Shown: positions 37,601 through 49,227, counted from the stretch's first letter. The stretch: 64,000 nucleotides of DNA from Gordionus sp. m RMFG-2023 (GCF_954871325.1 NC_088776.1:19282052-19346051); one strand, 5' to 3'. The notes: generated from the letters alone by a model not told the origin. Numbers and translations are program-made.

Positions 37601-40600
37601 AAAAAATTAGATAAAAAAAAATTAGATAAAAAAAATCGAAAACACGTTTGATTTGATTTGCATAAAGAATATAACATTAACGTGGATGAAAATCTGATTT
37701 TACCCGTTTCCCCCAAAAGCAAAGAGAATTCAATTAAAGTTTATTAAATTATAAATGCAATGTTTGAAATAGATAGCATCCAAGTCAAAATTAAACAACA
37801 AGTTTGGGAAGATGCGGCTTAGAGAAGAGCATTGCCTAATGACATAACAATATGTTTAAACCTTAAAGTAACGAATTTTTGTATAATTTAGTAAGATTTT
37901 AGGGCACTTAATTTTAATTAATTTGTTTTATTATTATTAATAGTTTCACTTTTTATTTAAATATCTCACTTGAGTAGAGAATATACTTCAAATGGATATC
38001 CTACTCTACTTTGATGGAACGACAAGAAAAAGATTTACCAAAGTTATCAAGATCAGCAATAAAAATATTGGCAATTCCAGAAACCAGTAGTTCTTAACGA
38101 GGAATTAGCATCATTTATTTTATTAGAACCTAAAAAAAATTGAAAGAATGAGCTTATTTAAATTTTATATGAGCGGCATGTGTTCAAATTTTTTATAAAT
38201 AATAAGCTGGCGAGCGGGTAAAAATTTTTAGACTAAAGAGCAGGCGGTTAATTTTTTAAAAATATTGAACGGGTGGGCTTTTGGCTAAAACCCGCCCATT
38301 GCAGACCTCTACACCAAACACTATTTTTACCGGCCTTTGGCAGAATCCTTCCTATAAAAAATATTATATTTTATTTATTTTTCTGTGGTTACATCTCTCC
38401 GTTAAAGTTGACTGAACAATTGGAAGTACTAATTCTAAAATATGCCAATGTTTTGTGCTTTATTAGTGTCTGATTTTAACCAGTATAGTTAGCATTATTC
38501 AAAATTTTGGCCAACTTTACAATTAAAAAGCGATGGCGTTATTCTGAAAATTTTATCAATGCTTAAAGCTCAATTATAAATTATTTTATGAACTTGAGTT
38601 CACGACTTGAGAGAGTAGAACAAAAAAATACTGGTATTATGCTTGAATAGAAAATATAAACAAATATAAATAGCTGGCGTGCGCTAATATTTAGTGCCCG
38701 ACTAGTACTTTTAATTTCTCAATCTATGAGAACCACAAAAAAACGAAGTTATAAACAAAATCAATACTACAAGGACATGCTTTAAGACCAAACCATTAAG
38801 TAGGGTTTTATTATAACATTTTATTGTCTATTCTGCTTAGTAGATGGTTTAAAGGGAAAAGAATTATTGGTAAAAAATAAAAAAATTGTCAAAATTAGCA
38901 TCATGCCAGAATGTAGAATATAAAAATTATAAATATCTGCTTTGCGTTAATATTAAGAGTCTTACTTAGTAATTCTTTAATCAATTTCGCCAGACATAAA
39001 GAAGTAACAGAATTACGAAGCAAATGCAAACTATGATACCATGTCTTAGGCGTAAAGTCGTCCACAGATATGGAAGCTTTATCCCTTTATTTATGTTAAT
39101 TAGCGCGTAGAAATTTTTTAGTATTTAAACCCGTTTGGTAGATAGTCCAAAGAAAAATATTATTGGCAAAATAAAAATAGCCAATATTGACATCATGTTA
39201 GAAGGAAAATTATAGAAGCAATGAACAATATGTAGACCTGTGCGCCGGCCGGCCGTTGGCCGGCCGCCGGCTTTTTTGGGTATGCCGAAAACGCCGCCGA
39301 TTTTCATATCGCAAAGTACGGCCGGCGCAGAATTTTTTTCCATATTTTATACCTTTTTATTCTAATAATTGGTCAATATCACTGTTGTAATTTTATTAAT
39401 GCCAATCAGGATTTTAATGAATTTTTATATTCTACATGTTTTTATTATATAATAGGAATTAATCAATTAAAATAGTTATTAAATAGCAATATATTTAAAT
39501 TATATTTCACGCACTCATTAAATTTTCTGTATTTATTTTATGAATGTTATATAGCTCCACCATATTCTTCTACAATTTTAAAATTATAATTATATTGATG
39601 TTATTATAAAATTCACTCCACCATCATATCCTTCTACAATTTTAAAATTATAATTATATTGATGTCATCATAAAATTCACTCTACCATATCCTTCTACAA
39701 TTTTAAAATTATAATTATATTGATGTCATTATAAAATTCAATCATTCAAAGTTACCATTCACAAGAAATGGGTGTTTTAAATTTTTGGAGAGAAAAGAAG
39801 AGTGAACTTCCCAATCTTTCCAGGCTGGCAAAAAAAATTCTATGTATTCCGGCGACTAGTACACCCAGTGAAAGAGTTTTCTCTACCGCTGGATTGACGT
39901 TGAATTCGAGGAGGTCATCATTATGCCCGGAAAATTTAAATAAAATAATTTTTATACATGACAATTGTAAAATTGCAAAATCTTTTTTGGATGTATAATG
40001 AGTTTTCTCATAATTAAAAAAATATGCCAAGATATGTGTAGTGTAGTGTATATTTTATTTTTTTAAAAAAATTCTATAAAAATTTATAACTGCGCCGATT
40101 TACGCCGCTTTTGTTGACGGCGGCTAAAAATCGGCGCGCCGCCGGCCTTTGATAAAATTTTTGAAAATCGCGCCGGCCGCCGATAGTTTCGTCAACAATA
40201 TGTAATACCTACTAATTCATCAGTCAGTTTTTCTATTATAAAAAATAGTTATATTGAAACTACGGCACGCCTTCAGCTGAATTTTAAATATCGAAATTTA
40301 AAATTACGTTTAAAAAGTCAATTAGTCTAAATACATTAATTTTTCCCTAATTCAAAATATTTTTGAATTTTATGATTCGGTGATCTTATGTTGCTTGTTC
40401 TTTTCAGTATATTTGGTAGATATTTAACAATATAAGTAATATCATTAAATCTATAATTGTGAAGGAAAAAAATTTGGAGGTTAAGGAGGAGGGTTTAATC
40501 CCAAATCCCCCATTCTTGTCTATGCCACTGCACAGCATAAACTCAGGCCGTCCCTAGAAAACATACATAATTTAGGCAACGCTTAAGAGAGGCAAAAAAA

Positions 40601-43600
40601 ATGACAAAATGAAGGGGCAATAAGAATTAGAGGTGAAACATCTCTAACCGCGCATCCTTTATTACACAACACATCTAAATACTTGTCTAAGAGCAATATA
40701 TAATATAATCTTCAAATAAATTTTTATCAAAATTGAGTGGGTATGCCGAAAATCTTATTTTTTTGCTTATTTGAACTGGAATAACTCGATAATTAAGGTT
40801 GGTTATTTTTTCGATCAAAAACTATTTACGTGATTGTTAAAAACATTTCCCGCAATTGAGAATCCCAAAATATCGAACGGGGTTGCACTAAAATCCATGT
40901 CAAAATTCGTCACTTCGAAATCTAGATAATTTGGAAAGACTTCAAACTTTACGTCTTTGTTTCGATAATAGGGTATCTTAAAATTGAAAAAAAAGGTAAT
41001 TCATCATTCTTAAAAAATTAAAAATCTTTGGTAATATTATATTTTCTCAAAAAATTGTCCATCAAAATTTAGTTCTCCTATTCTGTCAGGCGAGCGACTG
41101 GGCTCCGGAGAAAAATATTTTCATGAGCTTTTTGTTTTATGTTACTCGGGAAAAAATGGAGATATGCAAATCATAAAAGTTAAAAAAAAATGTATAAATT
41201 AAAAATTTATTTTTTTTTAGTAAGTTTAAAATAACTATTATATAAAACAATTTGTTTTTAAACTTATCAGAAGCAGTTTCTATATACCTCAACCGTGCGT
41301 CACAGCACAAATCCATCGCAGACGGTCGCCACTTAAAAAAGGGTTGGAGTTAATCACGCAGCCCCCGATATAAAAATTAGGCGACGCGATAAATATTCAC
41401 GATTATTATTAAAAATATTTAAACATTTTTATTTGTGAATTAAAATTATTGATAAAAGAAAAATAATATTAAATGTATTTTAAAAAAATATATTTTTCGC
41501 GAAAAATATGTAATTTTTCAATGCAAAAGTGGAGTGGATTTAAACAAAGTATATTTTAATTTTAATTTAAGAAGAGAGAGAAACTAAAAAAAGGGGGCAG
41601 TAGTAAATATTTAAATTTAACCATCATGATTAAAAATTTTAAAAAATAATTTTAATTTTTCTTAAGTTTATAATTTGTTATGTTATTTTTTTTAAAAAAA
41701 ATGTCTGTCCAACTTAAATAAAAGTGACAACTCTCGATCTTTGCCGAGAACTCCAAACTAAAAAGGAGTATACTAATATTGGAAGAGAGAAACAATGTGT
41801 ATAGTTACTAGTTTTAACAAATCTTTTTTATCCGATTAAATATATTATGAATGTATTAATATTTATCATTTTTTTATGATCCAAAATATTTTTTCTATCA
41901 GCTGTTTTGATATATCGGATAAGTTCATTTAAAAATATCGGTCGATGCCGACTGTTAAAAATTGGCTCATTCAACCCCATGCATCGAGAAGTGGGGGCAG
42001 TGGCCCTGGCAGCCAAAATCAGACTATTTTCGGGGCAGTCAAATTTTTCTTATGTATTTAAAGTGAATAGTAATTTTTTTAAAAGTATTTAATAATATTA
42101 CATAAATTATTTAATATTACCTAATTCAGTCATTTATTTTAACAAAAAAAAATTTCTTAGCTTTAATATTACAATTTTTTAAATATTTTACTTTAATATA
42201 AACTGCTTATTCGCGAATGTTATTTTAAAAATGATGAATCTAGTCTGTTATTTAATAATTTTTGTAAAGCTTAAGTAAATTGGAAGGTTTAAAAGGGCCG
42301 TCGAATTGATTTTCGCCTCTGGGCGGCTCAAAGTCTTAACATGGATCTAGATGTATTACTTAGAATCATTTATATTTAATATAATCTATCTAGATCGTTA
42401 AAATTTAATCTAAAAATTAATAAGTATAATATATTATATATCATACCATTCTATATCGACCAGGAATTACATTAGAATAACCAACTTGTCCCGTTAATGT
42501 GTCAGAATGGCATTGTTTACAAAGTTTAAAGTTATCTTGCCTCACCTTTGTGTTATTTGGATAGAGAGTCTTGGATATAATATTTTTAGCAATATTTTGG
42601 CTATCGGTTATTATGGTATCGCTATCTTCTTGATTAACTTCATAGCCATAATCCTGCTGACATTTGACGCGTTCACAGGTGACTTGATTATCGATCGTGA
42701 AAAGATAAAAATTTACTCGAAAACCATTTTGTTTAGTCGGTTGATTGGGATCTAATCCTGGCCCATTAATTAGAAGAATTTTGGCCTAGATAAATCAGTT
42801 TTTTTTAAAAAAAATAAATAAAAAATGATAAAAACTCAATAAATAAGTTTTAAGTAGATTTCTGCGCGCAACATCAACGGTTGCGGGTATTTAGATTAAC
42901 CGATGATCGCTGACTAATAAATATCACAAAAAAATGATAAAAACTCAATAAATAAGTTGTAAGTAGACTTCTGCGCGCAACATCAAAGGTTGCGGGTATT
43001 AAGATCAACCGATGATCGCTGACTAAAAAGACGTCGGCGATTGATGAACAACAAATTTTTAATATTATTATAAATCTTATAATCATATTTATATGTTGTA
43101 TTAAAATCCCAGGAAAAAAGCCTGTGAAAAAATACCTAACTGTAAAAAATTTTCATAAGGTCCGATACCAGTATTAGAACAGGTCGAGTAGATTAAAAAG
43201 AAAAAATTGTATCCTGTATATACTTACAGGTATAATACCCTCTAATTAGTTACTCATGAAAATAACCTTAATATTTATTATAACAATATAAAACTAATTT
43301 TAAAAAATATTACTTTTATCAAGTATCCAGTTACTAATATATCTTCGCCAATTAATTTTTCAATATTCCCATCTTTTGTCAAATTAATCAATATTTGGGA
43401 TTGAATAAACTGCCAATGATCATGCAATGCATTAATTTTATAATTTCCAGGTAGTATTGGCTTTGAAAAGTGATACCTTTATAATTAGAAGCATTAAAAA
43501 TATTTTTTGAATGAAAAAAATGCCCTACATTCCTTCATTATCCGTTATAGTATTCATAATTAAATTGTTCATAATTTTATCTCTCAGCTCTATGTGCACT

Positions 43601-46600
43601 CCACTTGGGCCTTTTAATTTAGGAAATGTGTAAATCTAATGAAAAAACAATGCTACCTTTATATATAATTAATTACATTACTCTGTCAGATAAGTAAAAT
43701 CCTGCAAAATCGAAATTTAAATTTTCTCCTTTTGTACATTGATCAGTTACACCGTCAATCAAAATATTATATTCAGAAGGGTCTAAATGAATTAAATTAT
43801 GCTGGCTTTATAAAATGTGTTAAATTTTAAGGATAAACCGATATTTTAATATCAGACCGGCCCAATCAATTTTTTAATCAATTATTGGCAGATAATTTTA
43901 AATTTACCAATCTGATCTTATATAATGAAAATTAACTAAACTATATTTTAGCTTCTATTTCTTAAAAGAAATCTTAGATATCTCAATTTTAATAATTAAT
44001 CATTCAAATATTAATAAATAATTTGAAATTTTTATTATCTTTGTCATTCTTAATTCGATTCTGTTTATATTATCTACAGGCCTGTAGCCACCTTGCCTCC
44101 CAAGACAATTTCGACCCCTAATCCTGACCCCTCGATAAAATTTTTGGCCTCCATAAATGGTCCTTAAAAATTTACCGGGCACCCAATTAAAAAAATATAT
44201 TAGTTTTTAAACAATTAAATTTAAATAAAAAAAACTAATAAAATTTTATTTAGTCAAATTAATTGGATAAATAAGAAAATACTTATATATATATTATCCA
44301 TTCACTCATTAACCATTAAATGAAAACAACAAACAATATCCGCCTTTTTTATTACTCAATATAAAGACACTAATGATGGTAAATTCGTCAGTCCTCGTGA
44401 TGATTCTTCAAACACTTAGTGAATATGGTAAGTCAATCAATGTTATCGAGATTTTATTAATTGAACATTTAAGATGAATTATAAATATTGCAAACTACTT
44501 CCTGCTTATCACGCAATGATACCTAAACGTTAATTAGACCAATATTAATATAATATTTTTTTAAAAATTGAAAGATGACGAACATTTTAACATGAAGAGG
44601 ATGAATGCTTTTTCAAAATACCTACTTTACTAGTGAAGCTTAAGATATTAAAAATGGCAAATAACGTGATAAAAGACATTAAAAAATGATTGCTCTCAGG
44701 ACTATAAATCAGATAAGACTTTTATTAATAATAGTCGTTAATAAACTTTTTTATTTATGTCTTAATATTAATTATAGAATACATATCGAATATTAAAATG
44801 ATATATAAAAAATTTAAAGAGGACAAAGACTTTTATACAGAGGATGAATATTTTACTATGAAGAGGGCGAATATTCTTTTAAAATACTAATTTCCCTAGT
44901 GGAGTTTAACTAAACCACCCCCAGGCACCTGGCCACTTAGGCAGGAACCTTATATTATAACGATTTATTTTCACCGATAATATTTAAATATAACGTAAGT
45001 TATTCAATATTTTCATTTTTGAAATTTTATTTCCAATATGAGATCTGCAAAAGTTGGCCCGGCCCTAACCCGGTCCTATTTTTTTAATAAACAATCGGGT
45101 TCGGGCTGGGTCAGGCCTAATATTTTTTAAGAAAATTCGGGCCAGGTTGGGTCTTAGAAACTTTTTAAAATATATCTAAATTTATCAATTTTATGTTGAA
45201 TTTTTTTATTTAAAATAAAAATTTATTTATATAAACTAGACGCCATATAACATATAGGGTTTATTTTAAGTAATTATAAAAATTAATTTCTTTATTTAAA
45301 TGAACTCGGGCTGGTCCGGGCCGGTAAATTTTTTCGAAAAAAATTTCGGGCCGGGCTTTAGGCCCGATGCAGATCACTATTTCCAATTGTTTAGAGAGTC
45401 AATGAAAGATAAATGAAAAAAATTGGGTTTATAAAAAAAAATAATCAAAAATTTATCTTTTAATTTATTCATGTTAAAATTAAAAAACCAAAATGGTTGT
45501 ATTATATTAGAGTTATGTATATATATTTTTACAAATTTTCAATAAAAATAGCGAAAATTTTGTGAGTGCCTAACTAGTTGTTTCATTTCAAAAGAATATT
45601 GGCCCTCCCAAATATACAGTTGCCCCCCCCCACAGAAACACCTGGCTACAGGCCTAATTATCTAATATTTTATATATTCTTGATGATTATAATCAATAAT
45701 AATAAATATCATATGATTTATTATAAAAAACATTTAATAACATTCTCTAAAATAAGTTTAAAATGATAATTTACAAGTTTGAAATATTATATGTAGCAAA
45801 ATGCTATATATCATTGTTAAATATGTTGTCCGTATTTTATTTTAAACTAGTTCTATTTTTTTGGTATTTAGCCTAAAAAACATAAAAATGAAATAGTTTT
45901 TTTTGTCCTATTTTGTTTGATTTAATAACATTAAAAATAAAACATGGTTTTTTGTGTTTTCTTTTAATAAGGGGTTTTTCATACTTTTGGATTCCTTAGT
46001 AAGGTGTTCATTAATTATAAAATTAGATATTTTCCCAGAGATCGCCCTGAATCCGGAGGTATAACTTGAGTTTCGAAAAGTATGGGGGGGGGGGTTAGTT
46101 TTATCCCCAATTATGTAAGATAAAATTAACACAACTTCCTTTCACAAAAACGTTCCTTTTTTTTTTACTTTGCGCTAATTTAATTTTAATTTTTAATTGC
46201 ATTTATTTTCCCTATAAAAGGGATTAATTTTTATGTTTATGATCATCATATATTTTTTGGTTTATTTGGTTTATAAATTTTTAAAATAAATTAATTTGTT
46301 TTACTTAATAAAATTTTAATAAAGTTTTTGTCCTTTAATATTATTATGACCCATACCCGATCCCATGGACTGATTGACGAGGTGTCTTCTACTATACTAC
46401 AGGTAATTGAAGCCCCGCAACTTCAAGGTGATACTGATATCAGATTGACTGATATTAGTTATCAGTTGATATTAGTTATGAGAGAAAAATTGAATTTGAT
46501 CAAAAAAAGATATTGGCACACCTCAATTAGATATATTTTTTATGTTTTCTGTAAGGATGTACCGATATTTTTTATCGGATCGGGCCAATATTTCATCTTT

Positions 46601-49227
46601 TTAAAATATCGGTTATGGGCTAATAATATATAATTTTCCGATTCGATAAAATTGCGTCTTAATTTAAAAAAAATTTATTTCAAATATCAAAATATATTTA
46701 TTACTTATTATATAGATAGATTAATGTTATTATATAAATAAGTGATTTATCAATAAAAAAAATTTATATACATATTAGATTCATGAATATAAACTATAAC
46801 TAAATTATAATATATTTGTTACTTATATATGTAGATATATTAATGTTATATATAAATAAGTGATTTATCAACAAAATATTTTATATACTAAATAGATTCA
46901 TGAATATAAATTATAATTGAATTATAATATATTTAAATGAATCAGGGATTCGAACCTAACCTGAACCCGGAGAAAAGAAATATGTCATTAAATTTTTAAA
47001 ATTGATACATTACTATGCTTTTTATTTTTAACTATATTTTGCCTATAAATAAAATATAAAATTTATTTTTTATACCAAATTTATGTCAGTTTTTTAATTA
47101 TGATTTAAATATAGAATTTTCTTTTTATCAATTCAAAAATATTTCCCTGAACCAAAAACCGAGCCCACCTATTTTTATTTTACACTAAACCAAACCTGAA
47201 CCTGGGCAAAAATTTTGCTGGGTCCGCATCCCTGAAATGACTTATGTTGTGGTATAATTAAATTATAGATGTCATACACTATTAAAAAGTATATAATAGG
47301 GTTGGCAAAAATTGTAATTTTTTTATTAAATCAAATTTTAATTAAAAAATTATGGGCTAAATTGTAAAATATTGTTTTTTTATTTCAGTTTAATATTATC
47401 CTGCAAGTAAAAGACTAATGCTCAAGGGAACAAGTCAGGAAATTGTTGAAAAATTATAATGATATATGTTGTAATTTGATATTTCTTCCAAAAAAGGAGT
47501 CGATCAATGCAGTTAATATGACAGAGGGATGATTTGAAAAGAAACAACGTGCACATTTTTTAAATCTACTATCAAAAGATTTGGAAAATAAAAGTATCCT
47601 GGAATAAATAGTTAATTTGGTAAAGTATTTCAAAAATTATCAGTTTGCAAGTTTTAAACTGAAACAAGAAGGAGAGTGATATCTTGTCACTCCACAAGAT
47701 ATTCATTGGAACTGAATTGTGGTTTAGATGCCTATATAACTGAATGGGAAAAATTATTAAAAATATGTGAAAGCAATCAAAATGAAATCAACATTGCAAT
47801 TAGAAAAAAAATTGAAAATATTACACTCTAAAGAGCTGTTGAAGATATGATAAACTATTTTAAAATTTTAGAAAGAAATAAACAATATTTCAGACACAGT
47901 ATATTGTTAGAAGAATTTGCAAGTTTTTCATCACCTTATATGCTAATAAAAAAATAAGTAGTAAACAACTTTCATCCTTTGCTAAATGAAACAATCAAAC
48001 TTGAACTCCTGCACACTTCTTACCCAACCTTCTAAATCCAAAATATCATTCAATTTTAGCAACCAGTGAATTGGAAATGGCAATGAAATGCAGGAGGCTC
48101 TATATCCAAACACTGACATTTTATCTATCTTGGTAAAGTTTCAGGCAAGATCAGAGCTATTTCCTAAAATTATGACTTCAGATAAAATAGTAAATAAAGT
48201 AAACCCAATTGAATGGTGGGTGACCCAAGGAAATTTGATGAAGGATGTAAATATTCTAAAAATAATAAAACAACCATTTACTGCATCTTCATAATCTGCT
48301 TCAGTCAAGAGATTATTTTCATCATTTGGAGTTGCTCACTCAAAGTCTAGGAATCAGTTAGGAACAATAAAGGTAGGAGTTTTTTTATTTATGCAATTAA
48401 ATTCTAATACTAATTTGTAATTTATTTCTTAATTTTACAAAATAAAAATTTGTTTCACAATATGTGTATATTTTTTATATTTGTTTTGTTTAATCATGTC
48501 TGTAATTTTATTTGGTTCTTTTACTTATTTGTTAATTAGTTTAATTTATTTCTAGCATTTCATGACTATTGATTTTATTTCAAATGCAAAATATTTAGCT
48601 CTTCTTTAGCTACATTATGCAGTATGTGTCTAATAAACCCTACTGACAGAATGAATTTGTTATTTTGATTAAACTCCATAAATATTTTCACTCTCAGTTA
48701 ATATTTTTAAAAATTGAACAATTTAATAGAATGGAATGGAATTAGCAGCTAATTTTATATAATTTATTAATTTAACTTAAAATATGTTATAATTATTGAC
48801 ATTTAATTGTTTGTTTTGCAGGAATTTAATAATTTTGTGGAATATATATTCATGTTTTTTTATCAGCAGGATGCAATCTAAAGTAGGAAATATGGCAATT
48901 GGCATAGGCTTAAACAAATTATATGATAAATATATATTTACAAAAATTCCAATTCCCTGGCACATCAAGTTTTATGGTATAAGTTCCATTTTCATATATA
49001 GGAATAATATAAAGATTGTTATGTGGAGATAATTCTGCTTGGCCCTTTAATGCACCATATTTAAAAAGGTGAACCTAATTTTTGTTATTATAAAAAAATG
49101 AGATATAAATTACCTTAATCGATGCCCATGATATTTCAGATACATTAGATTTAATGTAACCACTACAAGCTATAATGTGGGCATTGTTTATAAGAGGGAG
49201 AGATATTAGGCATAGTAAAATGAACAT
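19683..49227 (-). CDS. NOMO: NOMO: BOS-complex subunit of the ER multipass translocon, 23 exons
   Basis: Exons: 49227-49114, 49074-48942, 43782-43682, 43635-43529, 43476-43314, 42785-42447, 40976-40830, 36167-35944, 35291-35111, 32060-31919, 31632-31352, 30607-30361, 30115-29762, 29593-29453, 29145-28986, 25998-25839, 25625-25365, 25063-24712, 23950-23823, 23708-23568, 21896-21780, 21473-21179, 19903-19683. All use GT-AG, every phase agrees, and 4509 nt give 1502 aa (human about 1222). A signal peptide (MFILLCLISLPLINNA) leads into tandem CarboxypepD_reg-like beta-sandwich repeats. Hallmarks: DGVTDQCTKGE (~92-102), PLKPGTYDIE (~494), LSPGQYY-like LAPGQYY plus IMKEFDFEPTSQ (~1047-1066), LVPGCTY (~1180). 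One membrane helix (~1416-1432) precedes a YGHERF cytosolic tail ending in Lys-rich KKGKVKKT, as in NOMO1. With nicalin and TMEM147 it helps insert multipass proteins at the ER. Extra length lies mainly in exons 6, 12-13 and 18. First ATG after an upstream in-frame stop was taken as start. Confidence 0.95.
20437..20727. mobile_element. CCGG-rich hAT derivative, 291 bp, perfect TSD
   Basis: The element starts TAGCAAACTACATCGGGCC and ends TTTGCAGATCTCTA, and is flanked by GTTGTATG on both sides (20429-20436, 20728-20735). The interior has GGCCCGACCCGGCCTGAA and long A/T runs and no ORF. It sits in NOMO intron 22. The exact 8-bp duplication places this family in hAT. Confidence 0.9.
21897..23567. 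other. NOMO intron 20, 1671 bp
   Basis: No element with clear ends. A C-rich patch at 22587-22680 (CCCCTCTCCCCTCC, CCCCCACACTTC) and GATGCCCCGATAATG near 22790 are probable repeat scraps. Confidence 0.45.
25999..28985. other. NOMO intron 15, 2987 bp, with transposon debris
   Basis: Holds a CCGG-rich fragment (26265-26560, GCCCGACCCGGAAT to TTTTCAGATCTCTA), a decayed hAT transposase (28100-28740) and a tandem pair of ~80-bp A/T-rich units at 28741-28885. The remainder is AT-rich without recognisable content. Confidence 0.6.
28100..28740 (+). pseudogene. Decayed hAT transposase, C-terminal half
   Basis: In one plus frame: AAYI, LKILWI and related scraps equivalent to the hAT A-Y-LDP-F-G block. 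Then NMTSLWQDTSFTDRLTWWNG (around 28345-28400) gives the conserved W-W. STTSAASERIWCSFW (28529-28575) is the hAT dimerisation motif S-ERIWS, followed by NRKIFLQMTN. Reading requires frame changes and the N-terminal zinc finger and catalytic Asp region were not seen. It lies antisense inside NOMO intron 15. Confidence 0.6.
30876..31128. mobile_element. CCGG-rich hAT derivative, 253 bp
   Basis: Left TAGAGGTCTACAAAGGGC, right (reverse complement) TAGTGATCTGCAATAGGCTC, matching the ends of the family at 20437, 37343 and 45038. Flanks (CTATATAA and TTATAAAT) are only partly alike, so the target duplication has decayed. NOMO intron 11. Confidence 0.75.
32813..34891 (-). mobile_element. hAT family 1, copy 2, 2079 bp, perfect TSD
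   Basis: Ends CAGGCGCGTATGCAGGAATTT and, reversed, CATTGGCGTACGCATCTAGG, with G runs just inside both (32840, 34836). Flanked by TCCTTATC (32805-32812 and 34892-34899). The minus-strand interior matches the transposase of 60747-63499: LLNIHRHLT and IIEKLAQSQRRLDFT (33120-33215), then EEFHILY-type scraps near 34100. Many frame breaks; not functional. It carries the same nested insert as copy 1. Located in NOMO intron 9. Confidence 0.9.
33262..33610. mobile_element. GGCCCGG-rich element nested in hAT copy 2
   Basis: CAGAGACCTGCAGGCCCGG to CAGTGCTCTG, placed at the same transposase codon region as the insert at 10832-11188 and sharing its ends. The two inserts differ by substitutions and gaps, so they were copied together with their host element some time ago. 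Confidence 0.75.
37343..38311 (+). mobile_element. CCGG-rich hAT derivative, 969 bp, with transposase scrap
   Basis: TAGAGGTCTGCATTTTGTGGG at the left and, reversed, TAGAGGTCTGCAATGGGCGG at the right. Flanks CCCCAAAC (37335-37342) and CACCAAAC (38312-38319) match at 7 of 8. Near 38030-38095 the plus strand gives DLPKLSRSAIKILAIPETSS, the hAT C-terminal dimerisation region with a stop after it. This links the short CCGG-rich elements to a protein-coding hAT parent. Confidence 0.88.
39233..40194 (+). mobile_element. hAT derivative with GCCGGC-rich ends and dimerisation ORF
   Basis: Left TAGACCTGTGCGCCGGCCGG, right (reversed) starting TGACGAAACTATCGGCGGCC. The flank AACAATATGT occurs on both sides (39224-39233, 40194-40203), containing the 8-bp duplication ACAATATG. 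The plus-strand frame 39768-39998 reads LPNLSRLAKKILCIPATSTP, then SERVFSTAGLTLNSRRSSL and LNKIIFIHDN: a complete hAT C-terminal dimerisation domain, but nothing of the catalytic core, so the element is a large internal deletion. NOMO intron 7. Confidence 0.88.
39550..39745. repeat. Three tandem ~68-bp units
   Basis: CTTCTACAATTTTAAAATTA followed by TAATTATATTGATGT and ATAAAATTCACTC is repeated three times with only small differences. It lies inside the hAT derivative just before its dimerisation ORF. Confidence 0.85.
40977..42446. other. NOMO intron 6, 1470 bp
   Basis: AT-rich; a GC-richer patch at 41285-41395 (CGCAGACGGTCGCCAC, TAGGCGACGCGATAAA) and one at 41930-42030 look like repeat remains without identifiable ends. 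Confidence 0.4.
42821..43026. repeat. Tandem duplication (~109 bp) with conserved hairpin
   Basis: Two adjacent units in NOMO intron 5 share ATGATAAAAACTCAATAAAT, then CTGCGCGCAACATCAA, GGTTGCGGGTAT and CCGATGATCGCTGACTAA. Within each, GCAAC and GTTGC can pair around a 7-base loop (GCAACATCAACGGTTGC in unit 1, one loop change in unit 2). The GC-rich core is better kept than the A/T part. ATGATA near one end and CTGA near the other are faintly reminiscent of C/D-box sites, but on the strand opposite to NOMO. Confidence 0.6.
44077..45656. mobile_element. hAT element, 1580 bp, perfect TSD
   Basis: CAGGCCTGTAGCCACCTTGC at the left, reversed TAGGCCTGTAGCCAGGTGTT at the right, flanked by ATTATCTA (44069-44076, 45657-45664). 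Direct repeats of a GAGGATGAAT/GTGGAGTTTAAC-like block occur near 44600 and 44850. No transposase recognised. It contains the derivative at 45038-45379. Confidence 0.88.
45038..45379. mobile_element. CCGG-rich hAT derivative, 342 bp, nested
   Basis: GAGATCTGCAAAAGTTGGCCC at the left and reversed TAGTGATCTGCATCGGGCC at the right; TTTCCAAT flanks both sides (45030-45037, 45380-45387), within a longer shared TATTTCCAAT. Same family as 20437-20727. It was inserted into the larger hAT element, giving a relative order of the two families. Confidence 0.88.
46943..47234. mobile_element. hAT derivative, 292 bp
   Basis: CAGGGATTCGAACCTAACC and reversed CAGGGATGCGGACCCAGC form the ends; flanks AAATGAAT and AAATGACT match at 7 of 8. 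The middle is A/T-rich, with ACCGAGCCCACC and AACCTGAACCTGGG clusters near the ends. No ORF. Confidence 0.82.
47400..48390 (+). pseudogene. Decayed hAT transposase (ERLFSSFG type)
   Basis: Plus-strand scraps in several frames: GLDAYITEWEKLLKICESNQ (about 47715-47775), EEFASFSSPYML, NPIEWWVTQG (about 48205-48235, the conserved W-W) and SASVKRLFSSFGVAHSKSRN (48299-48355), which corresponds to the hAT S-SVERLFSSFG dimerisation motif. Frame changes and stops are frequent. No element ends were identified. NOMO intron 2, antisense to the gene. Confidence 0.65.

Larger units (their letters stand above)
36168..40829. other. NOMO intron 7, 4662 bp
   Basis: Contains two hAT derivatives (37343-38311, 39233-40194). 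At 36780-37220 a run of TCGAATAATT, ATTCGAT and AATATTCG words looks like an old repeat rich in ATTCG. The rest is AT-rich with no recognisable content. Confidence 0.55.
43783..48941. other. NOMO intron 2, 5159 bp
   Basis: The largest intron of the gene. It holds a 1580-bp hAT element with another hAT derivative inside, a 292-bp hAT derivative, and a decayed hAT transposase. 45657-46942 has only AT-rich sequence, a G run at 46083-46094 and a GATCGGGCC patch near 46578. 48400-48900 shows nothing. Confidence 0.6.

Noticed and set aside
42821-43026. tRNA or definite snoRNA gene
   Set aside because: No cloverleaf, no proper box spacing; only a 5-bp stem and weak box-like words. Kept as a repeat.
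46328-46633. 101-residue plus-strand frame (MTHTRSHGLIDEV...)
   Set aside because: The first part looks protein-like but runs into a GATCGG repeat patch; no domain, no splice context, in a transposon-rich intron. Left uncalled.
48796-49032. Plus-strand frame at the NOMO 5' end
   Set aside because: Antisense shadow of NOMO exon 2, whose minus reading matches the family.
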